Part shown: positions 1-8,878 of the stretch, piece by piece
Numbering within the stretch: position 1 is the stretch's first letter
Layout: each line of letters starts with the position of its first letter
From: Bradyrhizobium sp. S69
GTDB taxonomy: Bacteria; Pseudomonadota; Alphaproteobacteria; Rhizobiales; Xanthobacteraceae
Direction: 5' to 3'
Assembly: GCF_009766005.1 (NCBI RefSeq)
Contig: NZ_LMUK01000038.1
Location: forward strand, 1 to 64,000
DNA length: 64,000 nt
Position numbers and translations under genes: made by a program
The notes under the pieces: generated by a model
What the model saw: only the letters and a program-made list of their open reading frames with translations
Told to the model about the DNA's origin: nothing
Databases searched by the model: none

Positions 1-144
1 AGGAACTGTGGCGAGCGGCGTCAAGAGAGGGTCCGGATAGTCGAGCGGGACGCCAGTTATGAGCTTCGCCGCATCAATCGCGATGCTTGCCAACGTGGTC
101 ACTAGATTGGGGTTCTTTCCCTCATCATTCTCGTCAAGTTCCAT
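1..144 (-). CDS. Partial hypothetical protein (N-terminus only)
   Basis: An open frame starts at an ATG (complement of 142-144) and runs off the left edge, giving 48 residues beginning MELDENDEGKNPNLVTTLAS. The start is acidic and is followed by an amphipathic stretch with no motif I recognise. No strong ribosome binding site precedes it. The uninterrupted frame and sensible composition suggest the N-terminus of a real lineage-specific protein whose remainder lies outside the window. Confidence 0.45.
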   Translation of the reverse strand, partial: MELDENDEGKNPNLVTTLASIAIDAAKLITGVPLDYPDPLLTPLATVP

Positions 145-658
145 AAAACACCATATTCCGCGAGATAAGCGTAAGCGATTCGTATTCTGACCCTGATGCG
201 CAAAACGCTCTTACGTTGCTGAACAGCGTGTTTATACACGAATAAAGGGTCGTTTCGGAGAGGACGCTGACTGGCTATGCTTGGATATTTTGCCGCGATG
301 ACGAAACGCGCTACCGCGTCGGCCCGGAAAATCGACGTTCGGCGAGGCGCAGCGCTTGCTAATGGGCAGCTGCTAGACTGCGTCGAACACCCGGTAACAC
401 CAACGGGCGTCAGGCAACCAGAATGCTGTGATCAAGATACGCCTCGGCCCCCTGTTCGTTAGCGGCTCTCGGCTGCACCCTCAATTCGCGCCCGAAGGGA
501 TCGCTTAACCATGTGAGCGTTCCGCGATGACGTGGGTGAACAATCTTAGCTATAGGTGGGCTGCGCCTATGGGCTTATTTACAGCGGTCTTGGCGCGGCT
601 GCGCAATGCCACTAGGCTTTGAGGCTAGGAACGGCGCCGGAACGCTACTGGTCGGTCA
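145..658. other. Intergenic, no supported gene
   Basis: Short open frames occur (for example a 61-codon one at 277-462) but none has a convincing ribosome binding site or protein-like composition. I see no RNA gene or mobile-element end. Confidence 0.5.
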
Positions 659-862
659 ATGGACTACCGAAACGTCCAATATACCCTTGAAGAAGATGAC
701 CATGGCTGGCAATGGGCCGTGGTTTTGGGCAGCCCGCCAAAGATCGAATCTGGCCACGCCGTGAGCAAGGGGACCGCGATCCTCAAGGTCTGGACCGCGA
801 TCGATCACGCTCTCGATTCGCACAAGCTCAGGTTGGTGCAATCGGACTGGCCCAAGACCTGA
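659..862 (+). CDS. Small hypothetical protein, 67 aa
   Basis: A 67-residue protein beginning MDYRNVQYTLEEDDHGWQWA, with a charged, tryptophan-containing N-terminal half and a helical C-terminal half. Its composition is typical of the short single-domain proteins scattered through Bradyrhizobiaceae genomes. No signal peptide or membrane segment is visible and no function can be assigned. A frame on the opposite strand (656-889) is treated as a shadow. Confidence 0.5.
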   Translation: MDYRNVQYTLEEDDHGWQWAVVLGSPPKIESGHAVSKGTAILKVWTAIDHALDSHKLRLVQSDWPKT

Positions 863-987
863 TTTTAGAGAAAAAAACCCACCAAGCATGTCCGATACCC
901 GAATTGATTAGCGCTCCCGCAATTCTCAGAAAATGGCCGTCAGTCAACAAGGAGCGCGTCAGCGCCTCGCTCGGTGCGCGTCCCTAC

Positions 988-1161
988 ATGATCATTGACG
1001 GCACTCTCGACGAGTGCATCCAGAAGTTAATGTTGCAGCCGGAATCGCAGCGTCATTTGTATGAAATTCACACCGCACCGCAGTCTGATCTGGTCAGCAA
1101 GATTTTGTCGGGCGAGCACGTCGTTGAGCTGGAGCGGCTCGGGGAATTTCTGCGAAAATGA
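988..1161 (+). CDS. Small hypothetical protein, about 57 aa
   Basis: The protein-like part of a longer frame begins at ATG 988 (MIIDGTLDECIQKLM) and ends at 1161. It reads as one compact helical unit containing HLYEIHTAPQ and EHVVELERLGEFL. The frame stays open upstream to 712 but that part looks non-coding. There is no good ribosome binding site before 988, so a slightly earlier non-ATG start is possible. Function unknown. Confidence 0.45.
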   Translation: MIIDGTLDECIQKLMLQPESQRHLYEIHTAPQSDLVSKILSGEHVVELERLGEFLRK

Positions 1162-1846
1162 ATCCATCGCCGTCAGTTTCTTCTGTAGCGACCCAGCGTG
1201 AGCTAAGTTACCTCCAGTAGTATAGTGCAAGTGCACACGCGGCCTTGCGATCCACTGACACGGATATTGAATAGTGTTGCCCGACAAGTTCGGTACGAGC
1301 CTCGCTGCAATACGGCACGTCGTTCAAGAAAGGCAAAATAGGTGCCAGGCCTGATGGTCACTTGACCGGGATACCGGCGGTCCCTGGATCAATCTGACTT
1401 TGTCCCCGAGGGTCCGCCGGGACGCGTTGCGCGACAGTTCGTCTGCTGAGTGTTTGGCGTAAGACCCGCGTGCGGAGCCATGGCGTCTCCCATCGTCACG
1501 TCGTTAGACTGCCGAGGTGCCTATCATCACTAAACCATATCACCGGGTCTCAATGCTGAAAGCCTTGAACCGGCTGATCGCTCCTAGTGCCGCTGGCCCC
1601 GAAACGGGAAGCGTCGCTGTGTAGACCGGGGTCGGAGCTGTGCCTCCGAGTACGAGATCTCGAATCTGGCCACGCTGGGTGACCTGCCGGCGTATCCGAC
1701 CCTACTCGTTTCGAGATCTCCGAGTTTCATTCTAATCCTTGTGCAGCCAGGTCGGACGTGTGCCAGGTCACGAAGTCTTAACGCAGTCTCAAGGTCATCG
1801 TGAACATCTTAAGGGTCTCGCCGTCTAATTGGGCAGGAGGACGGCA
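1162..1846. other. Intergenic, no supported gene
   Basis: No open frame here looks coding on either strand. The only structure seen is an 11-bp inverted repeat around 1654-1720 and a weak 14-base near-repeat (1631-1644 and 1751-1764, two mismatches). Confidence 0.5.
1654..1720. repeat. 11-bp inverted repeat
   Basis: GAGATCTCGAA at 1654-1664 is exactly matched by its reverse complement at 1710-1720, with 45 bases between. Each arm also contains the palindrome GAGATCTC. The paired arrangement could be two operator half-sites for a dimeric regulator, but no gene is close enough to assign a target. The nearest downstream start is at 1847. Confidence 0.4.
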
Positions 1847-1999
1847 ATGACCCGCCCAAGCTACACGGAACTCGCTGGGAAGCTCGCCCAAGCCCGCAGG
1901 CTGGCATCAGAGCCGAACGATCCGCTCACTGGGCTTCGATTGAGCGAACTCACAAAAGATTTAGAGGCTGAAATTCAGGCGTTGCTTCAGTTCGCCTGA
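1847..1999 (+). CDS. Small hypothetical protein, 50 aa
   Basis: A strong Shine-Dalgarno (GGCAGGAGG) sits about six bases before ATG 1847. The frame encodes MTRPSYTELAGKLAQARRLA followed by a second helix and ends at TGA 1997-1999. The protein is soluble and predicted helical, of unknown function. The ribosome binding site and clean composition make it more credible than neighbouring open frames despite its size. Confidence 0.6.
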   Translation: MTRPSYTELAGKLAQARRLASEPNDPLTGLRLSELTKDLEAEIQALLQFA

Positions 2000-2248
2000 G
2001 ACAGGCGAGAAGTCGCGCTCAACAGTGCGCGTTCCGGCGGACGGATGTGAGGTGCGATCGCCGGATTTGAAAAAAATTTCGAGAGAAACATGGCCTTGGC
2101 CGTCTTGACATCGATTTCGTCAGCCGCCCGCCCCACGAGATCGATGGCCAAGTGCGGGAAACGATCGCTGATCTTGGATTGCCGGGCCTGAACCGGAACT
2201 TGCAGCGTCCTGATCCATTTGATTTCCCAACCATTAGGGAGACAGTCC

Positions 2249-2470
2249 ATGACGCAAAACAAACCTGACCCGGTATCATCGGAAGCTGGCAAGCAAGTCC
2301 CGGCACGCCCACACGACACTGGCAGTGCGGCCAATGAAACCGTTGATGGGTTAGACGCCACCACTGAAACGCTCCGGCAAGCCGCCGAAGATACGCCTTC
2401 CGGCACCGGACCTGGCGATCTTGAAAAGACGCCCGTTTTCGACCGGGCCGATCTGGCACCAAAAATCTGA
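2249..2470 (+). CDS. Small disordered hydrophilic protein, 73 aa
   Basis: Start chosen at ATG 2249 (MTQNKPDPVSSEAGKQVPAR), preceded by AGGGAGA at a good distance. The frame is open upstream to 2219 but that part overlaps the ribosome binding site. The protein is rich in Pro, Ala, Thr, Gly and Asp with almost no hydrophobic core, so probably disordered. It resembles other short hydrophilic stress-type proteins in this window (8681, 30461). No function can be assigned. Confidence 0.55.
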   Translation: MTQNKPDPVSSEAGKQVPARPHDTGSAANETVDGLDATTETLRQAAEDTPSGTGPGDLEKTPVFDRADLAPKI

Positions 2471-2651
2471 GCCAGAGAGTCGTGACAGTCCAAGGCTGGC
2501 GGCTCTTGTTCCAGTGCGGGAACGCCGTAACTCACCGGAATATACATATCCCCGAAAAACGTTCTAAACTGGTATTGCCGGGGCTTCTTTCATTCCGGAC
2601 AAATTTTCATCCCGGTGGGTCGCTGAAAGGCGGCCCATTATTTATTGATCG

Positions 2652-2843
2652 CTAATGAAGTCTCATTCCGAGACGATCTCGCAACCAAATCTCGCTGTTT
2701 TCCTCAATCCAACGAGCCGCCTTTTCGGGCGAAGCAAACCGGCCGAGTTGGTCAATAGCCCCATCTGACCAGAGTACGTCAATTACGTAGTCCACACCAT
2801 TACCAAGGCTGCGGACACTAAAAATGGGATCGTCATTGGGCAT
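2652..2843 (-). CDS. Hypothetical protein, about 63 aa
   Basis: The protein-like part reads MPNDDPIFSVRSLGNGVDYV and continues through a WIEENSEIWLRDRLG helix. Two adjacent ATG codons (2846 and 2843) follow a GGGAAG motif. I prefer the second for spacing; an upstream extension to 2882 is proline-rich and unlikely. The pattern is alternating beta strands then an amphipathic helix, a small alpha/beta domain. Function unknown. Confidence 0.5.
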   Translation of the reverse strand: MPNDDPIFSVRSLGNGVDYVIDVLWSDGAIDQLGRFASPEKAARWIEENSEIWLRDRLGMRLH

Positions 2844-3302
2844 CATAGACTTCCCGAACCGAAAGCCCGGAGGCGGCGGCAACCGGGCTGATCGAAATTA
2901 TTCTTAGAAGACAATGGAGCTAACTAAGCTGATCGCGCGCTTGGTGTCGGTGCAGAAGTGCACAGAACGCACCAAAACTGTTAGGAACGACTCTGGCACT
3001 GACCTGTTGGTTCTTCGTGTCGCGACCCCCGGCGACACATTCCAAGGACGGTCCCAGTTTCTTCCCTCCGCTGGGGCCGTTCTTTGTGCAGAGTTCGCTG
3101 GAACCGGCAAGGGGCCCTCATATTGTTTTGTCAAAATAGGGGAGGCTGACATGTCTCACTGTCGAAAACGCAATCCACCGGCAGCCCAATTCAACGCTTA
3201 CCTGTCGGGCTGGGCGATAGCCTTCACGGCTCTACTCGGAACCCTTTTGAGGTTGTCCCTGCACAGCACGCTTAATCTAAGTAAAATGTGGGCGCGATAT
3301 CG
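2844..3302. other. Intergenic, no supported gene
   Basis: A 153-codon plus-strand frame (2914-3375) spans this stretch, but its composition is irregular, it lacks a ribosome binding site and I recognise nothing in it. I see no RNA or repeat. Confidence 0.45.
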
Positions 3303-3548
3303 CTATAGCGAGCGTCCTGCACGCCGTACACGGGCCTCCCAAGGCTTCATACCGGTCCTATGGAATTCATCGTAGTGGAATTTGCTGAGCAGGATGACGG
3401 TGCCGTGGGGGGCCTTCCTGCCTTCCACATCACAGGCGCAGATACCGAGATGATGGAGTGCAGCACGAGGCCGCGGACACCAGACACACGGCAGCTCAGT
3501 AACGCGCGCCATCCAAGCTCTCAGCGGCGCTTTGGCTTGCTCCAGCAT
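3303..3548 (-). pseudogene. Possible remnant of an HNH-type protein
   Basis: This 81-codon frame contains ELPCVWC, then ALHHLG, then a C-terminal LLSKFHYDEFHRTGMKPWEA. That spacing is reminiscent of the CxxC...HH...H-x3-H pattern of small HNH nucleases of the DUF968 kind found near phage genes. The middle part is not convincing and several metal ligands are missing, so if the relationship is real this is a degraded copy. It could equally be a spurious frame. Confidence 0.25.
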
Positions 3549-3557
3549 TGTACGCTT

Positions 3558-4603
<1,046 letters not shown>

Positions 4604-4621
4604 GAAACGTCTCCTTTGTTG

Positions 4622-5806
4622 TTAGGCGGCCGTTGCGCCGGGTTTGAGGACAACTTTGATGCAGCCGTCCTTCTTGTCACGGAAAGTCTTGTAAAGCTCC
4701 GGCCCCTCTTCGAGGGATGCTCGATGGGTGATGACGACCGAGGGATCGATCTCGCCCTTTTCGATGCGTTCGAGCAGTTTTGGCAAATAATGCTGCACCG
4801 GCGTTTGCGCCATGCGGAAGGTCAGCCCGCGATTGATGGCTGATCCCATCGGGATCTTGTCAACAAAGCCGCCATAGACGCCGACGATCGAAACCGTGCC
4901 GAAGTTACGACAGCAATGGATTGCCTGACGCAACACGTGAGGGCGGTCGGTACCCATAAAGGTCGCGACCTTTACCCGATCTATTACCGCATCGAATCCC
5001 GATCCAGTGTCGGCTTCGGTGCCGACCGCGTCGATGCAGGCATCAGCTCCGCGGCCTTGCGTCAGTTCCTGGATCCGGTCGTAGACATCGTCCTTCTTGA
5101 AATCGATGGTAATAGCGCCCGCTTCTTTGGCGAGTGCCATTCGTTCGGGAACCGTGTCGATGGCGATCACCCGCTCGGCTCCCAACAGGAAGGCGCTGCG
5201 AATGGCGAATTGCCCGACGGGGCCACAGCCCCAGATCGCGACCGTCTCGCCGCCCTTGAAGTTGCAGAAATCCGCCGCCATGTAACCGGTCGGAAAAATA
5301 TCGGACAGGAACAATACCTGCTCGTCAGACAGACCGTCCGGAACCTTGATCGGGCCAACATCCGCGTAGGGGACCCGCATGTATTCGGCCTGGCCGCCGG
5401 CGAAACCGCCCAGCAGATGGGAGTAGCCGAACAGGCCTGCCGGCGAGTGGCCCCAGAGCTTCTCGGCCTTTTCCTTGTTTGGATTGGAGCGTTCGCAACC
5501 TGAGTAAAAGCCGCGCTTGCAAAAGAAGCACTGCCCACAGGCAATGGTGAATGGGACCACCACGCGGTCGCCGACCTTGAGGTTCTTGGTCTCGGAACCG
5601 ACTTCGACGACTTCTCCCATCGTCTCATGCCCGACGATGTCGCCCTTTTCCATTGAAGGAATGACGCCGTCAAAGATATGCAGGTCGGAGCCGCAGATGG
5701 CGCATGCGGTTACCTTGATGATGGCGTCCTGCGCATGCTGAATCTTGGGATCGGGAACCGTCTCGCAGCGTATGTCGTGTTTGCCGTGCCAGGTCAGCGC
5801 CTTCAT
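4622..5806 (-). CDS. Zinc-dependent alcohol dehydrogenase (formaldehyde-dehydrogenase-like)
   Basis: A 394-residue medium-chain dehydrogenase. Catalytic zinc ligands are visible as C38 (AICGSD) and H60-E61 (GHE). The structural zinc lobe has C90, C93, C96 and C104. The Rossmann motif is WGCGPVGQ. Length and the long insert before the cofactor domain match the glutathione-independent formaldehyde dehydrogenase-like branch, but substrate is not certain. AAGGA precedes the ATG. It is probably the first gene of an operon with the SDR at 3803. Confidence 0.9.
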   Translation of the reverse strand: MKALTWHGKHDIRCETVPDPKIQHAQDAIIKVTACAICGSDLHIFDGVIPSMEKGDIVGHETMGEVVEVGSETKNLKVGDRVVVPFTIACGQCFFCKRGFYSGCERSNPNKEKAEKLWGHSPAGLFGYSHLLGGFAGGQAEYMRVPYADVGPIKVPDGLSDEQVLFLSDIFPTGYMAADFCNFKGGETVAIWGCGPVGQFAIRSAFLLGAERVIAIDTVPERMALAKEAGAITIDFKKDDVYDRIQELTQGRGADACIDAVGTEADTGSGFDAVIDRVKVATFMGTDRPHVLRQAIHCCRNFGTVSIVGVYGGFVDKIPMGSAINRGLTFRMAQTPVQHYLPKLLERIEKGEIDPSVVITHRASLEEGPELYKTFRDKKDGCIKVVLKPGATAA

Positions 5807-5915
5807 CGTGTGTCCTTCTTCATGCGGTTGCCTCGATCAAATCCGATGATGAAGAACTTGTTCCTTACTACGGGATAAAGGCTCTAGAGTTGGTCGGCGA
5901 GCCGACAGAAAAACC

Positions 5916-6344
5916 CTATCTGGAATGGCGGACATAGCGCCGCAGACGCCACAGCGTTGCCGATACGAGCAGCCATGCGAGCGATCCTGCCGCCAGTGAT
6001 GCGAGGCGGATGTTTGGCGTCAGCTTCCAGACGGCAAGTGCGAAGACGGCAAGGCCGACACTGCTAAGCGCCGCACCCGCAGTTTCCAAACCAGCGGCCT
6101 CGGTTCCCCGGCGATGGCCGGCGAGATTGTGTTCACTTTTTTTGCGGCGCTCGTGGGATTCAACCAGCGTGACGCTGGCGCAAAGGATCGCCGGAAACGC
6201 CAGGAACAAACCGCCGGTGACAGGGCCCCAGATGTCGCCGATGATCCCAGCAGCGAGCGTGGTGGCGCCGCCGAGTGCGAAGCGGAGGACGTACTCGTAC
6301 AAGCGGCCTTCTTTGAGTGCGGAGAGTTTGGCGCGAATGATCAT
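5916..6344 (-). CDS. DUF3147-family membrane protein
   Basis: A 142-residue protein with about four hydrophobic segments: near residues 18-40 and 45-62, then two after a charged central loop rich in Lys, Arg and His (ERRKKSEHN). The GGATTLAAGIIGDIWGPVTG stretch is characteristic of DUF3147 proteins. It follows the other DUF3147 gene after 3 bases, so the two are co-translated and may form a heteromeric inner-membrane complex. Function unknown. Confidence 0.8.
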   Translation of the reverse strand: MIIRAKLSALKEGRLYEYVLRFALGGATTLAAGIIGDIWGPVTGGLFLAFPAILCASVTLVESHERRKKSEHNLAGHRRGTEAAGLETAGAALSSVGLAVFALAVWKLTPNIRLASLAAGSLAWLLVSATLWRLRRYVRHSR

Positions 6345-6347
6345 GCG

Positions 6348-6686
6348 CTATCCGATGATCAGCTGCTTGAGACCGAAAGCCGCGGCGAACCATAAGGCGA
6401 GGGCGGAGCCGGTCGCCGCCAGGGCGGAGATGCGAAAGCGCATCAGAAGCTGACAAACCACAAAGCCGTAGAGGAGGAAGGCTATCGCACCCAAGAGCAT
6501 CGAGCGGCCTTCGGTCGCCACGTAATCCACACCTTGGTTGATGATCCCGAGCGTCAAGGTCGCGAGGGCCACCGAGGGCGCGGCGCCGAACAGGCCGGCA
6601 AAGCTCTTTGGCCGCAGCACGTCGCCCAGGATCGCAAAGGCCGAAACGATCAGTCCCCCGGCCAAAAATCGCAGGATGTAATCCAA
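6348..6686 (-). CDS. DUF3147-family membrane protein
   Basis: A 112-residue protein with four hydrophobic helices and short loops. Its opening MDYILRFLAGGLIVSAFAIL and the GDVLRPKSFAGLFGAAPSVA segment resemble its downstream neighbour at 5916 and identify DUF3147. A paired arrangement is common in Bradyrhizobiaceae. It is divergent from the PAP2 gene at 6777, sharing a 90-base intergenic region with a tandem repeat. Confidence 0.8.
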   Translation of the reverse strand: MDYILRFLAGGLIVSAFAILGDVLRPKSFAGLFGAAPSVALATLTLGIINQGVDYVATEGRSMLLGAIAFLLYGFVVCQLLMRFRISALAATGSALALWFAAAFGLKQLIIG

Positions 6687-6728
6687 ATGCTGAGCCCTTC
6701 CTCATATTCCTTTATGAACTTTTTGCGA

Positions 6729-6758
6729 CAGCAAGAGTTCAAACAGCAGGAGTTCAAA
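6729..6758. repeat. 15-bp tandem direct repeat in a divergent promoter region
   Basis: CAGCAAGAGTTCAAA (6729-6743) is followed immediately by CAGCAGGAGTTCAAA (6744-6758), with one mismatch. It lies between divergent DUF3147 and PAP2 genes. A nearby TGAAC-N17-GTTCA arrangement reads the same on both strands and weakly resembles a sigma-EcfG promoter, but the first base deviates from GGAAC. A regulator-binding tandem site is one possible explanation. Confidence 0.5.
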
Positions 6759-6776
6759 GTGTCGATGTGAACTGAA

Positions 6777-7349
6777 ATGGCCCTGCTCACCGTTCGACCG
6801 ACTCGTCTTGATGAGGCTATCGCCGAGGAGGTGGCCGCACACACCGACCGCCCGACGGAGCGCGTCACCAAGGCATTGACGTGGGGCGCTGATGAACATG
6901 TGCTTCTCGCATTTGCGGCGGTGGGATGGATTCTCACGCGCGCTTCACCCGAGCCGAAGCGTCGTCTCGGTACCCATGTGCTGGCATGCACGCTCACGAC
7001 AGCGATTTTACCGCATATTATGAAGGTGTTTATCGATCAGAAACGTCCGGATCGCCTGACGATCAAGGGACATTTGCGCGGCATTCCGTTGTCTGGAAAA
7101 GCCGAAGACGCATTTCCATCCGGGCATGCTCTCCATGTCGGCGCGCTCGCGTCGGCGGCGACGCTCTTGCCGCCAAAGGTCCGCGATGCAGTCTGGGTCG
7201 CCGGAACGGTGTTGGTGACAACCCGCATCGTCTTGTTGGCGCACTGGTTTACCGACGTCGTGGTAGGCCTTGCGCTCGGTGTTGGCGTTGAGCGCGGCGT
7301 GCGATATCTGACCAAACCTGCCCCGGTCCGCGGCAGACAAACCAAGTAA
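6777..7349 (+). CDS. PAP2-family phosphatase
   Basis: A 190-residue type 2 phosphatidic acid phosphatase. The three signature motifs are present: K83 to RP (90-91), PSGH (114-117) and R150...H156...D160. Hydrophobic segments near 42-56, 68-82, 120-132 and 138-156 fit an inner-membrane enzyme with its active site at the periplasmic face. It is shorter than undecaprenyl pyrophosphate phosphatases of this fold. Substrate is unknown; lipid phosphates are likely. It ends just before a bidirectional hairpin terminator. Confidence 0.85.
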   Translation: MALLTVRPTRLDEAIAEEVAAHTDRPTERVTKALTWGADEHVLLAFAAVGWILTRASPEPKRRLGTHVLACTLTTAILPHIMKVFIDQKRPDRLTIKGHLRGIPLSGKAEDAFPSGHALHVGALASAATLLPPKVRDAVWVAGTVLVTTRIVLLAHWFTDVVVGLALGVGVERGVRYLTKPAPVRGRQTK

Positions 7350-7352
7350 AAA

Positions 7353-7370
7353 GCGGCCCACGAGGGCCGC
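7353..7370. terminator. Bidirectional hairpin terminator
   Basis: A perfect 7-bp GC-rich stem (GCGGCCC at 7353-7359, GGGCCGC at 7364-7370) with a four-base loop, an A-run on the left and a pyrimidine-rich tract on the right. It lies between convergent PAP2 and DUF4142 genes, as expected of a shared intrinsic terminator. Confidence 0.8.
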
Positions 7371-7394
7371 TCTTCCTGTTATCCCCGCGAGGGA

Positions 7395-7934
7395 TTACTT
7401 TCGGTTCTTGTTCATATCCTCGGCCATCGCCAGATGGTGCTGCAGCGTCGGCAAAGTTTTACCGGCCCAGTCCTTGAGCTTCGGATCCTCGCCGCCCTTG
7501 GCATAACGCTCGAATAGCGAGACCGCGTCCTTGTGGGCACTGACCTGCATCGGATCATATTCACCAGCGAAATCCTCAGGCTTGCTATCGCGAAGCTTGC
7601 CGAGCTTCTTTTGTGAAGAATCGTCGAGTGCAGTCGGAAGTGCGGCCTTCATTTCCCCGGAGACCATGCCCTTCAGTTCCGTGCTGGTCTTGGTATGATC
7701 GGTGATCATTTCGCCGGCAAAGGTCTTCTCTTGAGCGTCGCCCTTCGTCTGGGCGATCTTCGCGGCCTCGATTTCCAGCATGTCGCTCATCGCGGCTTCC
7801 TTGATGAAATCCTCGGTCTTGGGGGTGATGCCGAGCGTAGAATTGACGCCCGTCTTTTCACCGACCGATTGCGCATAGGCCGCCGATGACAAAAGTACAG
7901 ACGCGAGAGTCAGAGTAGCTAGAGTGCGTTTCAT
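7395..7934 (-). CDS. DUF4142 periplasmic protein
   Basis: A 179-residue protein with a clear Sec signal peptide (MKRTLATLTLASVLLSSAAY, cleavage after AYA). The rest is a four-helix DUF4142 bundle with the typical pieces KEAAMSDMLEIEAAKIA, FAGEMITDHTKT and TLQHHLAMAEDMN. The fold is ferritin-like and the family is often stress-induced in alphaproteobacteria; its biochemical role is unknown. It lies 15 bases downstream of the DUF892 gene, so both probably share the sigma-EcfG-type promoter at 8482-8506. Confidence 0.85.
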   Translation of the reverse strand: MKRTLATLTLASVLLSSAAYAQSVGEKTGVNSTLGITPKTEDFIKEAAMSDMLEIEAAKIAQTKGDAQEKTFAGEMITDHTKTSTELKGMVSGEMKAALPTALDDSSQKKLGKLRDSKPEDFAGEYDPMQVSAHKDAVSLFERYAKGGEDPKLKDWAGKTLPTLQHHLAMAEDMNKNRK

Positions 7935-7949
7935 GGGCTTGATCCTTCC

Positions 7950-8444
7950 TTAGGCCGCTTGCGCTTCGGCATTGACCGCCGTGTCGGCCAGCTTGGTGAG
8001 TGCGTCGTCGGTCTTTTTTTCTTCGGCCAACGTCTGATCCAGCAGCTTGACGGCATCCTTCATGCCAAGTTTCGAGGCCCACGTCTTGAGCGTGCCGTAG
8101 CGCGAAATCTCATAATGCTCGACGGCCTGGGCTGCGGCCAGCAACCCAGCATCAAGCGCTGGTTCACCCTCGTATTCCTCCATAATTTCCTTGCCCTCAT
8201 CGAGGATGCCTTCGATGGCGTCGCACTTCTTGCCGCGTGCGGGCTTTCCCAGCAGTTCAAACACCTGCTCCAGCCTCTCGATTTGGCCTTCGGTTTCGTC
8301 GTGATGCTTCTCGAAGGCGGCGCGCAGCTGGTCGGAATTGGCTGCCTTGGCCATCTTCGGCAGCGCCTTGTGAATTTGTTTTTCGGCGTAGTAGATGTCT
8401 TTCAACGTATCAAGGAATAGGGCGCTCAGATCTTTTTCAGGCAT
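7950..8444 (-). CDS. DUF892 ferritin-like protein (YciF-type)
   Basis: Start chosen at ATG 8444 (MPEKDLSALFLDTLKDIYYA), preceded by GGAG; the open frame extends upstream to 8588 but that part holds the promoter. The 164-residue product has the DUF892 signature of a four-helix ferritin-like bundle with EKQIHKALPKMAKAA, KHHDETEGQIERLEQVFELL and AVEHYEISRYGTL; the Glu and His residues are those expected to bind a di-metal centre. YciF proteins are stress-induced. It forms an operon with the DUF4142 gene. Confidence 0.88.
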   Translation of the reverse strand: MPEKDLSALFLDTLKDIYYAEKQIHKALPKMAKAANSDQLRAAFEKHHDETEGQIERLEQVFELLGKPARGKKCDAIEGILDEGKEIMEEYEGEPALDAGLLAAAQAVEHYEISRYGTLKTWASKLGMKDAVKLLDQTLAEEKKTDDALTKLADTAVNAEAQAA

Positions 8445-8481
8445 GGGAGTCTCCGCATATCGGGGTGAGTAGCTGCCATCC

Positions 8482-8506
8482 AACCCGATTTTGTTTGGAA
8501 AGTTCC
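8482..8506 (-). promoter_or_regulatory. Sigma-EcfG-type promoter for DUF892-DUF4142
   Basis: Reading leftward: GGAAC (complement of 8502-8506), a 17-base spacer, then GTT (complement of 8482-8484). This matches the general-stress sigma-EcfG consensus of alphaproteobacteria (GGAAC-N16/17-GTT). The -10 element lies 38 bases before the DUF892 start. The target genes belong to families often found in this regulon, which supports the call. Confidence 0.65.
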
Positions 8507-8680
8507 TTTTGCTTAGCTGGTTGTATTCGCGCCAAAAAAGACCGGCGTCCCAAAAACGTCCCGGGCGGGCGAGACTTCGAAAGACCAATGCCTGAGGCGA
8601 TCAAGAGGCGCTCTTGTGTCGGGTTGCCGACAGTGAACGGAGGCGGCCTTTCTGCGTTGATCCCCGAGAAGGAGGCCGCC

Positions 8681-8836
8681 ATGCCAAGAGACAAAGAGGG
8701 TCACGGGATCATTCTGGACGACAAAGGTCAGGAACAGCCCACCGACAAGGACCGCGCCCAGACCGCGCAAAAGACCGAGCCCGGTCGCATGCCGTCACAA
8801 CCTGAGAAGCAAGAGAAACCCGATCCGAAGACTTGA
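8681..8836 (+). CDS. Small hydrophilic protein, 51 aa
   Basis: ATG 8681 follows GAGAAGGAGG at good spacing and begins MPRDKEGHGIILDDKGQEQP. The product is almost entirely charged and polar (Lys, Asp, Glu, Gln, Pro) and likely disordered. It is probably a lineage-specific stress-type protein. The longer open frame upstream (from 8237) is antisense to the DUF892 gene and is not coding. Function unknown. Confidence 0.6.
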   Translation: MPRDKEGHGIILDDKGQEQPTDKDRAQTAQKTEPGRMPSQPEKQEKPDPKT

Positions 8837-8878
8837 TTTCGTGTATCGGACGGATTCGCGTTCGGCGACAGAGCAACC

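Noticed and set aside
5855..5885. Sigma-EcfG promoter for the alcohol dehydrogenase
   Set aside because: GGAAC is present in the right orientation but the expected GTT at 16-17 bases is replaced by ATT.
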